Positions 27,003 to 35,462 of a stretch of DNA of 35,719 bases are shown piece after piece. The position numbers and the translations under genes are program-made. A model generated the notes under the pieces. It made no database searches, was not told where the DNA came from, and worked only from the letters and a program-made list of their open reading frames with translations. This DNA comes from a bacterium (GTDB taxonomy: Bacteria; Patescibacteriota; Minisyncoccia; CAIUEV01), in NCBI GenBank assembly GCA_021779255.1, contig JAJYBC010000005.1:1-35719 (forward strand), in the 5' to 3' direction. Within the stretch, counting starts at the first letter, position 1. Every line of letters begins with the position of its first letter.

Positions 27003-28745
27003 ATGAAAAAAGATACAACAGAGATTAAATACATCCTTTACTGTCGTAAAAGTACCGAGAACGAAGACCGACAGGTGCTTTCTCTTGATGACCAAAAAAG
27101 GGAATTGGAAGTCGTGGAAAGAAGAGAAAATTTAAAAGTAATTGAAAGATACGGTGGAGTCGAAAAAGGAGAGAGCCATACTGCCTTCAAAAGAGGTCGC
27201 CCCATCTTTAACCTTATTATGCAGAAAATTGAAGCGGGTAGAGCTAGTGGATTACTAGTTTGGCACGCAAATCGTATAGCTCGCAATGCTTTTGATGGTG
27301 GATGGATTATCACAGCTATGGATGAAGGGAAACTTTTGGAAGTAAAAACCCCATCTAGAACATACAGAAATACTCCTGATGATAAATTTTTCTTACAACT
27401 AGAATTCGGCATAGCCAAAAAATCATCTGATGATAGCAGTGTTGCGATAAAACGAGGTCTCAAAACTAAATTACAAATGGGATGGTATCCAAGTCGAGCA
27501 CCTCTTGGCTATCTCAATACCATAATAAAGGAAAAAGGAGCAAATGAGGTTATCAATGACCCAGAAAGATTTGATATAGTTAAGCGGATGTGGAATTTAA
27601 TGCTAACGGGAAACTATACCCCACCTCAAATACATAAAATTGCAAAAGAAAAATGGAAGTTTAAAACTAGGACTACAAAAAGATTTATTGGTAAGCCACT
27701 TTCAAAAAGTGGGATTTATCGTATTTTTACCAATCCTTTTTACTATGGCTGGTTTGAATATGGAAAACCAAAACAGTTATATAAAGGCAATCACAATCCA
27801 ATGATTACAGAAGAAGAATTTGACCGAGTGCAAAAACTGCTTGGGAGAGAAGGCAGACCAAGAGCGAAAGAACACCGTTTTGCTTTTACTGGTTTAATGA
27901 AATGTGGTAACTGCGGAGCGATGATAACTGCAGAAGAAAAAATTAAGAAACAAAAGAATGGCAATGTACATCATTATGTTTATTATCATTGTACTAAGAA
28001 AAAAGACGAAAAGTGCCCAGAAAAAACAATTGAGCTTAAAAACTTAAACACCCAAATTGACGCATTGGTCAAAAATTTAACCATATCTGATAAGTTCAAA
28101 GACTGGGCAATTAAGTATTTGCACGAAATCCGCCAGAATGAAGCCCAGAGCAACGAAAATATTTTAGAAAATAAACAAAAAACCTTACTCCAACTAACAA
28201 AACAGTTAGATAGCCTTTTGCTAAAATATACTTCTCCAGAAAATGAGAATGGAGGGTTTATTACTGACCAAGAATATCAATCTTTAAAAGTGCGTTTAAT
28301 TAAAGAGAAAACAATAATTGAAAATGAATTAAAATCTCACGGTCAGAAAGTTGAGGAATGGGTCGAATTAAGCGAGAAAACTTTTAACTTCGCCCGTTAC
28401 GCTCAAATTTGGTTTAATAAAGGTAATATGGAAACAAGAAGAGCAATATTTTCCGCTTTAGGTTCGCACCTAATTATAAAAGACCAAAAACTCAATATAG
28501 AACTACATCCTTACTTCAAAATCATCTTTGAAAATCTGCCAAACGCAGAGAAAGAGCTTCTTAAGGTTAGAACCTCTGGAAATACAGTAAATAAGGGACA
28601 AATTACCGAAATTTTGGCAAAGTGTCCCACTTTGCGGAGAGGGAGGGATTCGAACCCTCGAGGCTCTTTCGAACCTAACACCTTAGCAGGGTGCCCCTTT
28701 CGACCACTCAGGCACCTCTCCTTTTTTGTATTCTGGCAATTTTAA
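27003..28745 (+). CDS. Large serine recombinase (site-specific integrase)
   Basis: YILYCRKSTENEDRQVLSLDDQKREL...LLVWHANRIARNAFDGG resolvase domain, recombinase domain, zinc ribbon CGNCGAMIT...CTKKKDEKCPEK. Start taken as ATG 27003, not TTG 26940, because 26940 lies inside the structured leader. Confidence 0.93.
   Translation: MKKDTTEIKYILYCRKSTENEDRQVLSLDDQKRELEVVERRENLKVIERYGGVEKGESHTAFKRGRPIFNLIMQKIEAGRASGLLVWHANRIARNAFDGGWIITAMDEGKLLEVKTPSRTYRNTPDDKFFLQLEFGIAKKSSDDSSVAIKRGLKTKLQMGWYPSRAPLGYLNTIIKEKGANEVINDPERFDIVKRMWNLMLTGNYTPPQIHKIAKEKWKFKTRTTKRFIGKPLSKSGIYRIFTNPFYYGWFEYGKPKQLYKGNHNPMITEEEFDRVQKLLGREGRPRAKEHRFAFTGLMKCGNCGAMITAEEKIKKQKNGNVHHYVYYHCTKKKDEKCPEKTIELKNLNTQIDALVKNLTISDKFKDWAIKYLHEIRQNEAQSNENILENKQKTLLQLTKQLDSLLLKYTSPENENGGFITDQEYQSLKVRLIKEKTIIENELKSHGQKVEEWVELSEKTFNFARYAQIWFNKGNMETRRAIFSALGSHLIIKDQKLNIELHPYFKIIFENLPNAEKELLKVRTSGNTVNKGQITEILAKCPTLRRGRDSNPRGSFEPNTLAGCPFRPLRHLSFFVFWQF
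28635..28721 (-). tRNA. tRNA-Ser(GCU)
   Basis: Acceptor GGAGAGG/CCTCTCC, anticodon loop CTGCTAA, long variable arm, T-arm GAGGGTTCGAATCCCTC; 3' CCA not encoded in the present form (G-CAA). Confidence 0.92.
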
Positions 28746-28750
28746 TAACT

Positions 28751-28835
28751 TTTTCTCAGCTACTTTAAAATTTTGGAAGTGGAAAAGTCACCCTGCCGGG
28801 GGCACACTTCCAAAATTTCAAAGTAGCTGAGAAAA
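28751..28835. repeat. Long inverted repeat with conserved 23-nt loop (copy 1)
   Basis: 31-bp arms 28751-28781/28805-28835 with one mismatch; loop GAAAAGTCACCCTGCCGGGGGCA. Confidence 0.9.
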
Positions 28836-28911
28836 CATTGCCAAATATGGCAAAAAATTGCCAAAACACAAAAAGTAATGCGAAAAATTAAAAGCGGCTT
28901 AAGTAAACGTT

Positions 28912-29637
28912 TTAGAACATTTTTTCCTGCTTCTTCTCTTTATTATTGCCTATTTCCATCGAATCCCATTCAATTGTTGTCCCATTAGTTTTTTCTTCGG
29001 CACGGTTAGCTTCCAGATGTTCCAGAATCTTAGGAATCTTGGCAAAATCTTCTTGCAGAAATTTTAACCATTCACGATGGTAAAGAACGGCGGCGGGATG
29101 ATAAGTTGGCATAAAAACTTGCGTTCCTAAACCAGCCACGTTTTTCCTTAATATTTTACCTCTCACAGCGGAAATTTTCATATCCGGTAAAAAGCGTTCC
29201 ATGGCGTGTCTGCCTAAAGGAATAATCAGTAACGGTTGGATAATTTCAATCTGCTTTTGCAACCACGGCCAACACGCTTTAACTTCCTCGGGCAAGGGAT
29301 CGCGATTACTGGGCGGACGACATTTTACGACATTGGCAATAAAAATATCTTTTCGTTCAAAGCCGATTGATTGCAACAGTTCCGTAAGAAGCTTACCGGC
29401 TGAACCGATAAAGGGTTTCCCTTCCTCATCTTCCTTTCGACCGGGACCTTCGCCGATAAATAAAACTTTGGCATCGGCATTTCCCTCTCCGGGCACGAGA
29501 TTAAGACGAGTTTTGGCCAAGCGACAACAAGATTGAGAACTCTCCATCTCTTGGCGTAGTCGTAACATCTTCTCGTTTTTGATTAGATCTTCTTTTCCAT
29601 TTTCGATTTGAATTTCCATTCGGTCAAAATTATTCAA
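28912..29637 (-). CDS. Uracil-DNA glycosylase, family 4 type
   Basis: VPGEGNADAKVLFIGEGPGRKEDEEGKPFIGSAGKLL...NVVKCRPPSNRDP...PTYHPAAVLY. Confidence 0.92.
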   Translation of the reverse strand: MNNFDRMEIQIENGKEDLIKNEKMLRLRQEMESSQSCCRLAKTRLNLVPGEGNADAKVLFIGEGPGRKEDEEGKPFIGSAGKLLTELLQSIGFERKDIFIANVVKCRPPSNRDPLPEEVKACWPWLQKQIEIIQPLLIIPLGRHAMERFLPDMKISAVRGKILRKNVAGLGTQVFMPTYHPAAVLYHREWLKFLQEDFAKIPKILEHLEANRAEEKTNGTTIEWDSMEIGNNKEKKQEKMF

Positions 29638-29676
29638 TGATAATCCTTTCCTCTTTTAAACGGGATAGTCTCTTTT

Positions 29677-30924
29677 CTACTTCTCCTTAACTGTTTTGCC
29701 TTTTTTCTCAGCTTTGGGTTTTTTAACGATCTTTTTCTTTATTTCTGGCTTTTCAGCTTTTTTTTCTGGGGAAGATAACTTTGTCTCCGGTTCTTTCTCT
29801 ACTTTTTTTCCTCCTTCCGGAGCCAAAGTTAAACCTAAACGATGACTTTCTGATTCGATGGAAAGGATGACAAAGGAATATTGCTTACCCACTTCTAAAA
29901 TGTCGGCTAAATTTTTAGCTTTAATTTGACTTAGGATCTCGGAAACGTGGGCTAAACCATGAATATCATTATCTAATTGGACAAAAGCGCCAAAAGGATT
30001 AAGTTTAGTTACTTCGCCGATAACAATATCGCCAACTTTATATTTTTCGTTTATTTTACTCCACGGGTCAGCAACTAGAGCTCGCAAAGATAAGGAAACT
30101 CGCGTTCCGTCAATATCGATAATCTTGCATTTAACTTTTTCGCCGGTTTTAACGACAGAATGAGGATCTTCGATTAGTTGCCAAGCTAATTCGGAAATAT
30201 GAACCAAGCCTTCCAAAAGCTCTCCCTCGGCGTTTTCATCGAATTTATGATTTTTAGGAGCAAATTTGACAAAAGCTCCAAAGTTAACTACTCCGCTGAT
30301 AATCCCTTCCACAATATCGCCGACAGCGAAAGACTCAATAATCGCTTTTTCTTTTTCTTCGTAGGTGGCTTTCTCCGAAACGATTAGTTTTTCTTCTTCG
30401 GCGTTAACGTCGATAACCTTAACGTTAATTTCTTGATTGACCATTTTTAATAACAATTGCAGAATCTTGTTTTTATCTCCATCTTCTACTCGTGGATAGT
30501 GTTCGTGACTCAGTTGAGAGACAGGTAAAAAGCCGTAAATTCCGTTGACTTCCACCATTAATCCTCCGCGATTAGCCTCTAAAATTCGAGTCTTAACACT
30601 TTCTTTTTCCTTCATCTTTCTGGCCAGTTCAGTCCAAGCCTTTTCGTAAGCGGCTTCTCGAATGGAAAGTTCAACGTAACCGTCTTCGTTTTCCAATTCA
30701 ACCACAGTCGCTTCAATATCGTCATCTTCTTTTAAATTTTCAATAATACCCATACCGTCTTTCATCTCGCGACCCATAATAATTCCCGTTTTTAAAATCG
30801 GAAGGTCAATGTAGACAGCATTATTAGTAATAGTGATAACTTTGCCTTTAATAAGATCGCCTATAGAGGGCATTACAAAATCATTTTGGCGGAGCAGAGT
30901 CTCCATGATATGATTAGGTTCCAT
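29677..30924 (-). CDS. rpsA: S1-domain RNA-binding protein (ribosomal protein S1-like)
   Basis: Four S1-like domains (GDLIKGKVITI, ESVKTRILEANRGGLMVEV, GDIVEGIISGVVNFGAFV, GDIVIGEVTKLNPFGAFVQL); Lys-rich C-terminus. Confidence 0.85.
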   Translation of the reverse strand: MEPNHIMETLLRQNDFVMPSIGDLIKGKVITITNNAVYIDLPILKTGIIMGREMKDGMGIIENLKEDDDIEATVVELENEDGYVELSIREAAYEKAWTELARKMKEKESVKTRILEANRGGLMVEVNGIYGFLPVSQLSHEHYPRVEDGDKNKILQLLLKMVNQEINVKVIDVNAEEEKLIVSEKATYEEKEKAIIESFAVGDIVEGIISGVVNFGAFVKFAPKNHKFDENAEGELLEGLVHISELAWQLIEDPHSVVKTGEKVKCKIIDIDGTRVSLSLRALVADPWSKINEKYKVGDIVIGEVTKLNPFGAFVQLDNDIHGLAHVSEILSQIKAKNLADILEVGKQYSFVILSIESESHRLGLTLAPEGGKKVEKEPETKLSSPEKKAEKPEIKKKIVKKPKAEKKGKTVKEK

Positions 30925-31032
30925 AAAATAAAGCGGAGTTTAATAATTAAAAAATGCTAGCCATTTCCGCATAAGACTGGCATCCTTTCCAGACTAACTT
31001 TGTTTTTTGATTTGGACAAGAAAAAAGATTTT

Positions 31033-32025
31033 TTATTCCGCCATAGCGGTCATGCCGGCCGATATTTCCAATAATTCTTTGGTGATGCCGGCTTGTCTAG
31101 CTAAATTGTAGTAGAGATTGAATTCGGTCATCATATCTTTGGCAACATCGGAAGCATTTTTCATAGTGAGCATACGAGAAGAAAATTCGGAAGCTTCCGC
31201 TTCCAAAAAAGCTTGATAAATTTGACTCTCAATCATGCGAGGGAGAATAAGATTTAAAACTTTTTCTTTTGACGGTTCAAAAATATAGTTGGTTTCTTCG
31301 GCTTTTTCCTCCATCTGATCCATTTCTTCTCTTCTTTTTTCCTTTAAATTATTTTCTTTGCCAAGTTCTTCGATTTGTTTTTCTAAGTCTTGACGAGAAA
31401 AAGGTAATATTTGGCGAATTTTTGGTTCGTTTCTAATGACGGAAACGAAATTGGTATAAGCTACAACAATTTTATCGCATTGGCCGGACGTATATTTATC
31501 AATCAACAGTTGAGACAGCGGATAAATATTATCCAAACCCAACTGTTCGTTCCAATCAAGAAAACTGGCTACTACTTTTTGTCCAGCTCGAACCAAAGCT
31601 TCCGTTCCTTTTTGTCCAATGGTAATAAATTCTATCTCCACTTTTTGGGGATCAATTTTCGGTTCAATTTTGATTTTTTTAACTCGATTAGTTGCGATAC
31701 TTTCGGGATTTTTAACTTGTTCTAGAATTTTTTTAATCAATTGAGAATTTAATCCGCCACAGAGTCCACGGTTAGAAGAGAAAAGAACCACGCAAATTTT
31801 TTGAACGGGTCGAACTCGAAGCAAAGGGTTGCCTTCCCTAACCGATTCTGAAATATTAACCAGTATTTCCCAAGCCACTTCTGAATAAGATCGAGAGGAA
31901 ACTGTCTTAGCGATAATTTTTTTCATTTTGGCGGCGGCCACCATTTCCATCGCTTTGGTTATCTTGCGAATGTTGCCAACTGATTTAATTCTTTTTTTAA
32001 GCTCTTTTGCTCCACCTTTTGCCAT
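31033..32025 (-). CDS. atpG: F1 ATP synthase gamma subunit
   Basis: N-terminus LKKRIKSVGNIRKITKAMEMVAAAKMKK; C-terminus SRMLTMKNASDVAKDMMTEFNLYYNLARQAGITKELLEISAGMTAM. Confidence 0.93.
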   Translation of the reverse strand: MAKGGAKELKKRIKSVGNIRKITKAMEMVAAAKMKKIIAKTVSSRSYSEVAWEILVNISESVREGNPLLRVRPVQKICVVLFSSNRGLCGGLNSQLIKKILEQVKNPESIATNRVKKIKIEPKIDPQKVEIEFITIGQKGTEALVRAGQKVVASFLDWNEQLGLDNIYPLSQLLIDKYTSGQCDKIVVAYTNFVSVIRNEPKIRQILPFSRQDLEKQIEELGKENNLKEKRREEMDQMEEKAEETNYIFEPSKEKVLNLILPRMIESQIYQAFLEAEASEFSSRMLTMKNASDVAKDMMTEFNLYYNLARQAGITKELLEISAGMTAMAE

Positions 32026-32061
32026 AAAATAATACGATAATTTTCAAAATGTAATAAGAAT

Positions 32062-32140
32062 GTTTTTAGCTATATATTTATTTTTAGTAGAGAAGTCACC
32101 CTGCCGGGGGCATACCAAAAATAAATATATAGCTAAAAAC
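32062..32140. repeat. Long inverted repeat with conserved 23-nt loop (copy 2)
   Basis: 28-bp arms 32062-32089/32113-32140 with one mismatch; loop GAGAAGTCACCCTGCCGGGGGCA. Confidence 0.9.
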
Positions 32141-32193
32141 TCCAAAAAGAAAAAGAAATAAATGATTAGAAATTTTAAATTTAATGCAAGAGG

Positions 32194-32649
32194 TTACTTT
32201 TGAAAGTATCCAGCTAACAATTCATCAACCATGTGAGGACGGACTTTCTCGTAAATATTGCCGTTAACAACTAGAAGCGGTCCTCTTTGACAACGACCTT
32301 GACAACTAGTTGTTTTAACTTCTAATTTAACATTAAGATTGCGATCGGCTTTGGTTCCAAGGAAATTTTCCACTTCCTGCAAAACTTGTTTGGCGCCATT
32401 TAATTCGCAAGGAGTGCTCATACAGACTTTAACTTCCAAATTGGGTTTGGGCTTAATCCGAATATCGTCAAAAAAACTCACCGCGCTGAAAGCTTCGGCG
32501 GGACTGAGAGAAAAATAGCGAGCCAAATGGTAAAGATTTTCTTGAGAAATATAACCGAAAACTTCATTAATTTTTTTACTGGCCGGCAAGAAATTTTCTC
32601 GATCGGGATTAAATCCTAAAAGAATTTTTTGAACGGAAGGAAGAAGCAT
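32194..32649 (-). CDS. NuoE-like thioredoxin-fold [2Fe-2S] protein
   Basis: Cysteines in CMSTPCELNGA and TTSCQGRCQRGPLLVVNG; NuoE-like N-terminal helices. Confidence 0.85.
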   Translation of the reverse strand: MLLPSVQKILLGFNPDRENFLPASKKINEVFGYISQENLYHLARYFSLSPAEAFSAVSFFDDIRIKPKPNLEVKVCMSTPCELNGAKQVLQEVENFLGTKADRNLNVKLEVKTTSCQGRCQRGPLLVVNGNIYEKVRPHMVDELLAGYFQK

Positions 32650-32684
32650 TTGTTTTAAAATTAGATTTTAAATCTATTTCTAAT

Positions 32685-32873
32685 CTATTTTTGCGTCTTG
32701 GATTGACTTTTAAGACATTTGGTACAAATTCTAACTTTCTTGCCGTCAATAATTTTCCATTGCAAATTAACCAGTTGCCTTTTGGAGCCGGCGCGGTTAT
32801 ATTTTCCTCTCAATTTATTGACAATATTGGCTTTGTGATAACTGCGACCACAAATTTCACAGACTCTGGACAT
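32685..32873 (-). CDS. rpmB: Ribosomal protein L28
   Basis: MSRVCEICGRSYHKANIVNKLRGKYNRAGSKRQLVNLQ; start taken at the second Met. Confidence 0.9.
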   Translation of the reverse strand: MSRVCEICGRSYHKANIVNKLRGKYNRAGSKRQLVNLQWKIIDGKKVRICTKCLKSQSKTQK

Positions 32874-32902
32874 GATAAAATTCAAAATTTAAATAAAAAA
32901 GA

Positions 32903-33352
32903 TTAACGTTTCTGCCATTGAGGAGCTCGGCGTGCCTTTTTTAATCCTGGTTTTTTTCTTTCTTTGACTCGAGGATCTCTGGTTAGAAAACCAGAATCTC
33001 GTAATTGCGATTTATAATTCTCGTCTAAAACAATCAAAGCGCGAGCAATCCCGTGACGACAAGCCTCAGCTTGGCCTTTCTGTCCACCGCCACAAACTTT
33101 GATTGAAATGGTAAACTTACTCTTGTTGCCGGTTACTCTCAGCGGATCTTCAATAATGCGACTCAACTCCAGAGTGGGGAAATATTGTTTATGCTCTTTT
33201 TCGTTAATTAAAATCCCTTTCTTCTTTCCTTCTGTGTAAATTCGAACACGGGCAACGGCGTTTTTTCTACGACCGGTGCCATAAAAATATTTACCACTGA
33301 AAGTAATTTTTTCTTGATCTTGGGGTTTTTCTTTAAAAGAAACTTTGCTCAT
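32903..33352 (-). CDS. rpsI: Ribosomal protein S9
   Basis: YFYGTGRRKNAVARVRIY...GGGQKGQAEACRHGIARAL...LTRDPRVKERKKPGLKKARRAPQWQKR. Confidence 0.97.
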   Translation of the reverse strand: MSKVSFKEKPQDQEKITFSGKYFYGTGRRKNAVARVRIYTEGKKKGILINEKEHKQYFPTLELSRIIEDPLRVTGNKSKFTISIKVCGGGQKGQAEACRHGIARALIVLDENYKSQLRDSGFLTRDPRVKERKKPGLKKARRAPQWQKR

Positions 33353-33386
33353 TTTAACTGATTAAGATAATAAAATTGAAATAAAG

Positions 33387-33848
33387 CTATTTAGTCTGAG
33401 ACTCTGAACTTTTTTGCCCTTTTTTCTTCATAGAAGCGTATAATTCCTTTCCTTCTTGGCTATCAACAAATAGTTTAAGGCGATTAAAGCGTAAAGTACG
33501 AAGCTTGTTTTTGGGAAGCATATTATAAATGGCTTTTTTGATAATCTCGTTAGGATCCTGATTGGCTAACTCCCTTAAAGTTTTTCCTGTCAAGCCGCCC
33601 GGATAGCCTGAATAAAAATGATAAACTTTCTTGTCCCATTTGGCAGGATGACTAATCTTGACAAATTGAGTGTTTATGACAATAACAAAATCGCCACAAT
33701 CAAGTTGGGGAGCAAAGATAGCTTTGTTTTTACCTTGTAAAAGAAGAACAATGCGAGAAGCTAATCGACCCAAGCTTTCCGTTTTGGCATCAATCAAATG
33801 CCATTTTCTCTGACCATCAAATTGGTATTCGGTAGTTTTACTAAGCAT
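33387..33848 (-). CDS. rplM: Ribosomal protein L13
   Basis: WHLIDAKTESLGRLASRIVLLLQGKNK...DFVIVINTQFVKISHPAKWDKKVYHFYSGYPGG. Confidence 0.97.
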   Translation of the reverse strand: MLSKTTEYQFDGQRKWHLIDAKTESLGRLASRIVLLLQGKNKAIFAPQLDCGDFVIVINTQFVKISHPAKWDKKVYHFYSGYPGGLTGKTLRELANQDPNEIIKKAIYNMLPKNKLRTLRFNRLKLFVDSQEGKELYASMKKKGQKSSESQTK

Positions 33849-33903
33849 AGCTGATCAAAAATTATAAATAAAAATATGATTATCGGTATGGGTAGGCCGA
33901 GAC

Positions 33904-34356
33904 TTACTCCTCTTCCTTCTTTTTCTTTGGCGCGTTCTTCTTCTTTGGCGCGGACGGGTCGCGGTCTATCTCTTTGGATGCAATTTTATCTTTCTTTTCA
34001 ACTATTTTTTCGATAAACTCGATATAAGCCATTGGACTGGCATCGGAAATACGATTTTTCAACTTAATAATCCTCGTATAACCACCGGATCTTTCTTGAA
34101 AAAGAGGCGCCCATTTTTTGATTAAATCTTGAACGGTTTTTTCGCAAAAGTCTTTTCGCAAAGCTCGAATAGCCAAAAAATTATTTTTTTTCGCCTTAGT
34201 TAAAACTTTTTCCATAATGGGGCGTAAGTTTTTGGCTCTAGGTAAGGTCGTTTTAATCCTCCCTTGTTCCACTAAAGCCGTAGCCAAAGCTTTCATTAAA
34301 GCCTTTCTTTTTCTGGAAACCAGACTCAATTTATTACCTTTTCTTAAATGTCGCAT
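33904..34356 (-). CDS. rplQ: Ribosomal protein L17
   Basis: MRHLRKGNKLSLVSRKRKALMKALATALVEQGRIKTTLPRAKNLRP. Confidence 0.97.
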   Translation of the reverse strand: MRHLRKGNKLSLVSRKRKALMKALATALVEQGRIKTTLPRAKNLRPIMEKVLTKAKKNNFLAIRALRKDFCEKTVQDLIKKWAPLFQERSGGYTRIIKLKNRISDASPMAYIEFIEKIVEKKDKIASKEIDRDPSAPKKKNAPKKKKEEE

Positions 34357-34365
34357 AATAGTTGT

Positions 34366-35439
34366 TTATTTCTTCTTTTTCTTCTTTAGTTCTTTCTCTT
34401 CATCGTTCTCAAGGACTAAGCCATAATTGCCCAAAGCTTTTTTGATGTCTCGCAAACCCTTTTCTCCCATTCCTTCCGTTTTTAAGATTTCTTCCTCGGA
34501 GAGAGTAACGAGATCACCGATTGTTTTAAAATTCTGATCGGCGAGTAAATTAGCTGTTCGAGAAGGCATTTTTAATTTTTGAACTGGCATTTCTAACAAA
34601 TCTCCATCTGACATTTCAGCCAATATTTTTTCGTAAGAAGTTTTCTTCTTTCGGCGTCTTTTACCTACGATTAACTCTTCCAACTCTTCCGCTTGGGGCA
34701 TTTCGATAATTTTTTCCTCTTCAACTATCGAAATTTCAGTTTTGTCTTTGGCTTTAACGGGAGAAACGATCTGAGAAAATTGTTTAACTAAGACACCTGC
34801 TACATCTTTTAAAGCTTTTTCCGGATTGATAGTGCCGTCAGTTTCAATTGTCAAAATTAATTTTTCGAAATCAGTTCTTTTACCAACGCGCATATTCTCC
34901 ACTTCTAAGTTAACGCGAGTAACTGGTGAAAAAAGAGAATCAATTTCGATAGTGCCAATTTCTTTCTCTTTTCTTTCTCTCTCCTCCGCCATTTGGTAAC
35001 CAACTCCTTTTTCGATGGTAAATTCAATTTCCAGTTCCGCTTTTTTATCGGTTAAGTTGGCGATAATTTGATCTTTATTGATAACTTCCAAATCGCTGGC
35101 CGTTTGAATATCGCTGGCTGTCACAACCTTTTCTCCTTTAACCAGTAGTTTGGCTTTAGCAGGGTCGTTTTTGTGCATTCGAAAACGAATTTTTTTCAAA
35201 TTGAGAATAATTTGGATGACATCTTCCATCACGAAAGGAATCGTAGAAAATTCGTGAGCTACATCTTTAATTTTAACATTAGTGATGGCCGCTCCTTCAA
35301 GACTAGCCAATAAAACTCGACGCAAAGCATTACCCAGAGTTACTCCATAACCGGGATAACATTCGGCAATTTCAAAAACCCCCTTAATTTCGGATAGTTC
35401 TTTGGATTTAGGAGGCAAGGGTAAAGAAATGTTTTGCAT
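34366..35439 (-). CDS. rpoA: RNA polymerase alpha subunit
   Basis: GYGVTLGNALRRVLLASLEGAAITNVKI; C-terminal alpha-CTD (MPSRTANLLADQNFKTIGDLVTLSEEEILKTEGMGEKGLRDIKKAL). Confidence 0.97.
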   Translation of the reverse strand: MQNISLPLPPKSKELSEIKGVFEIAECYPGYGVTLGNALRRVLLASLEGAAITNVKIKDVAHEFSTIPFVMEDVIQIILNLKKIRFRMHKNDPAKAKLLVKGEKVVTASDIQTASDLEVINKDQIIANLTDKKAELEIEFTIEKGVGYQMAEERERKEKEIGTIEIDSLFSPVTRVNLEVENMRVGKRTDFEKLILTIETDGTINPEKALKDVAGVLVKQFSQIVSPVKAKDKTEISIVEEEKIIEMPQAEELEELIVGKRRRKKKTSYEKILAEMSDGDLLEMPVQKLKMPSRTANLLADQNFKTIGDLVTLSEEEILKTEGMGEKGLRDIKKALGNYGLVLENDEEKELKKKKKK

Positions 35440-35462
35440 ATCTTTAAATTTAATAGTTAAAA

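Larger units (their letters stand above)
14016..28641. mobile_element. Putative integrative element (~14.6 kb) inserted at the 3' end of tRNA-Ser(GCU) by a serine recombinase
   Basis: 8-bp direct repeat GCGGAGAG at 14016-14023 and 28634-28641, the latter overlapping the tRNA 3' end; recombinase at the right end; R-M and replication genes between. Confidence 0.7.

Noticed and set aside
14016-28641. Element as an intact prophage
   Set aside because: No capsid, portal, terminase, tail or lysis genes were recognisable.
28641-28721. Integrase C-terminal GRDSNPRGSFEPNTLAGCPFRPLRHL as a conserved protein domain
   Set aside because: It is the antisense translation of tRNA-Ser, a known database artefact; kept only as part of the att read-through observation.
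28751-32140. The two long hairpins as ordinary intrinsic terminators
   Set aside because: No T-tract follows on either strand, stems are far longer than typical, and the loop is conserved rather than the stem.
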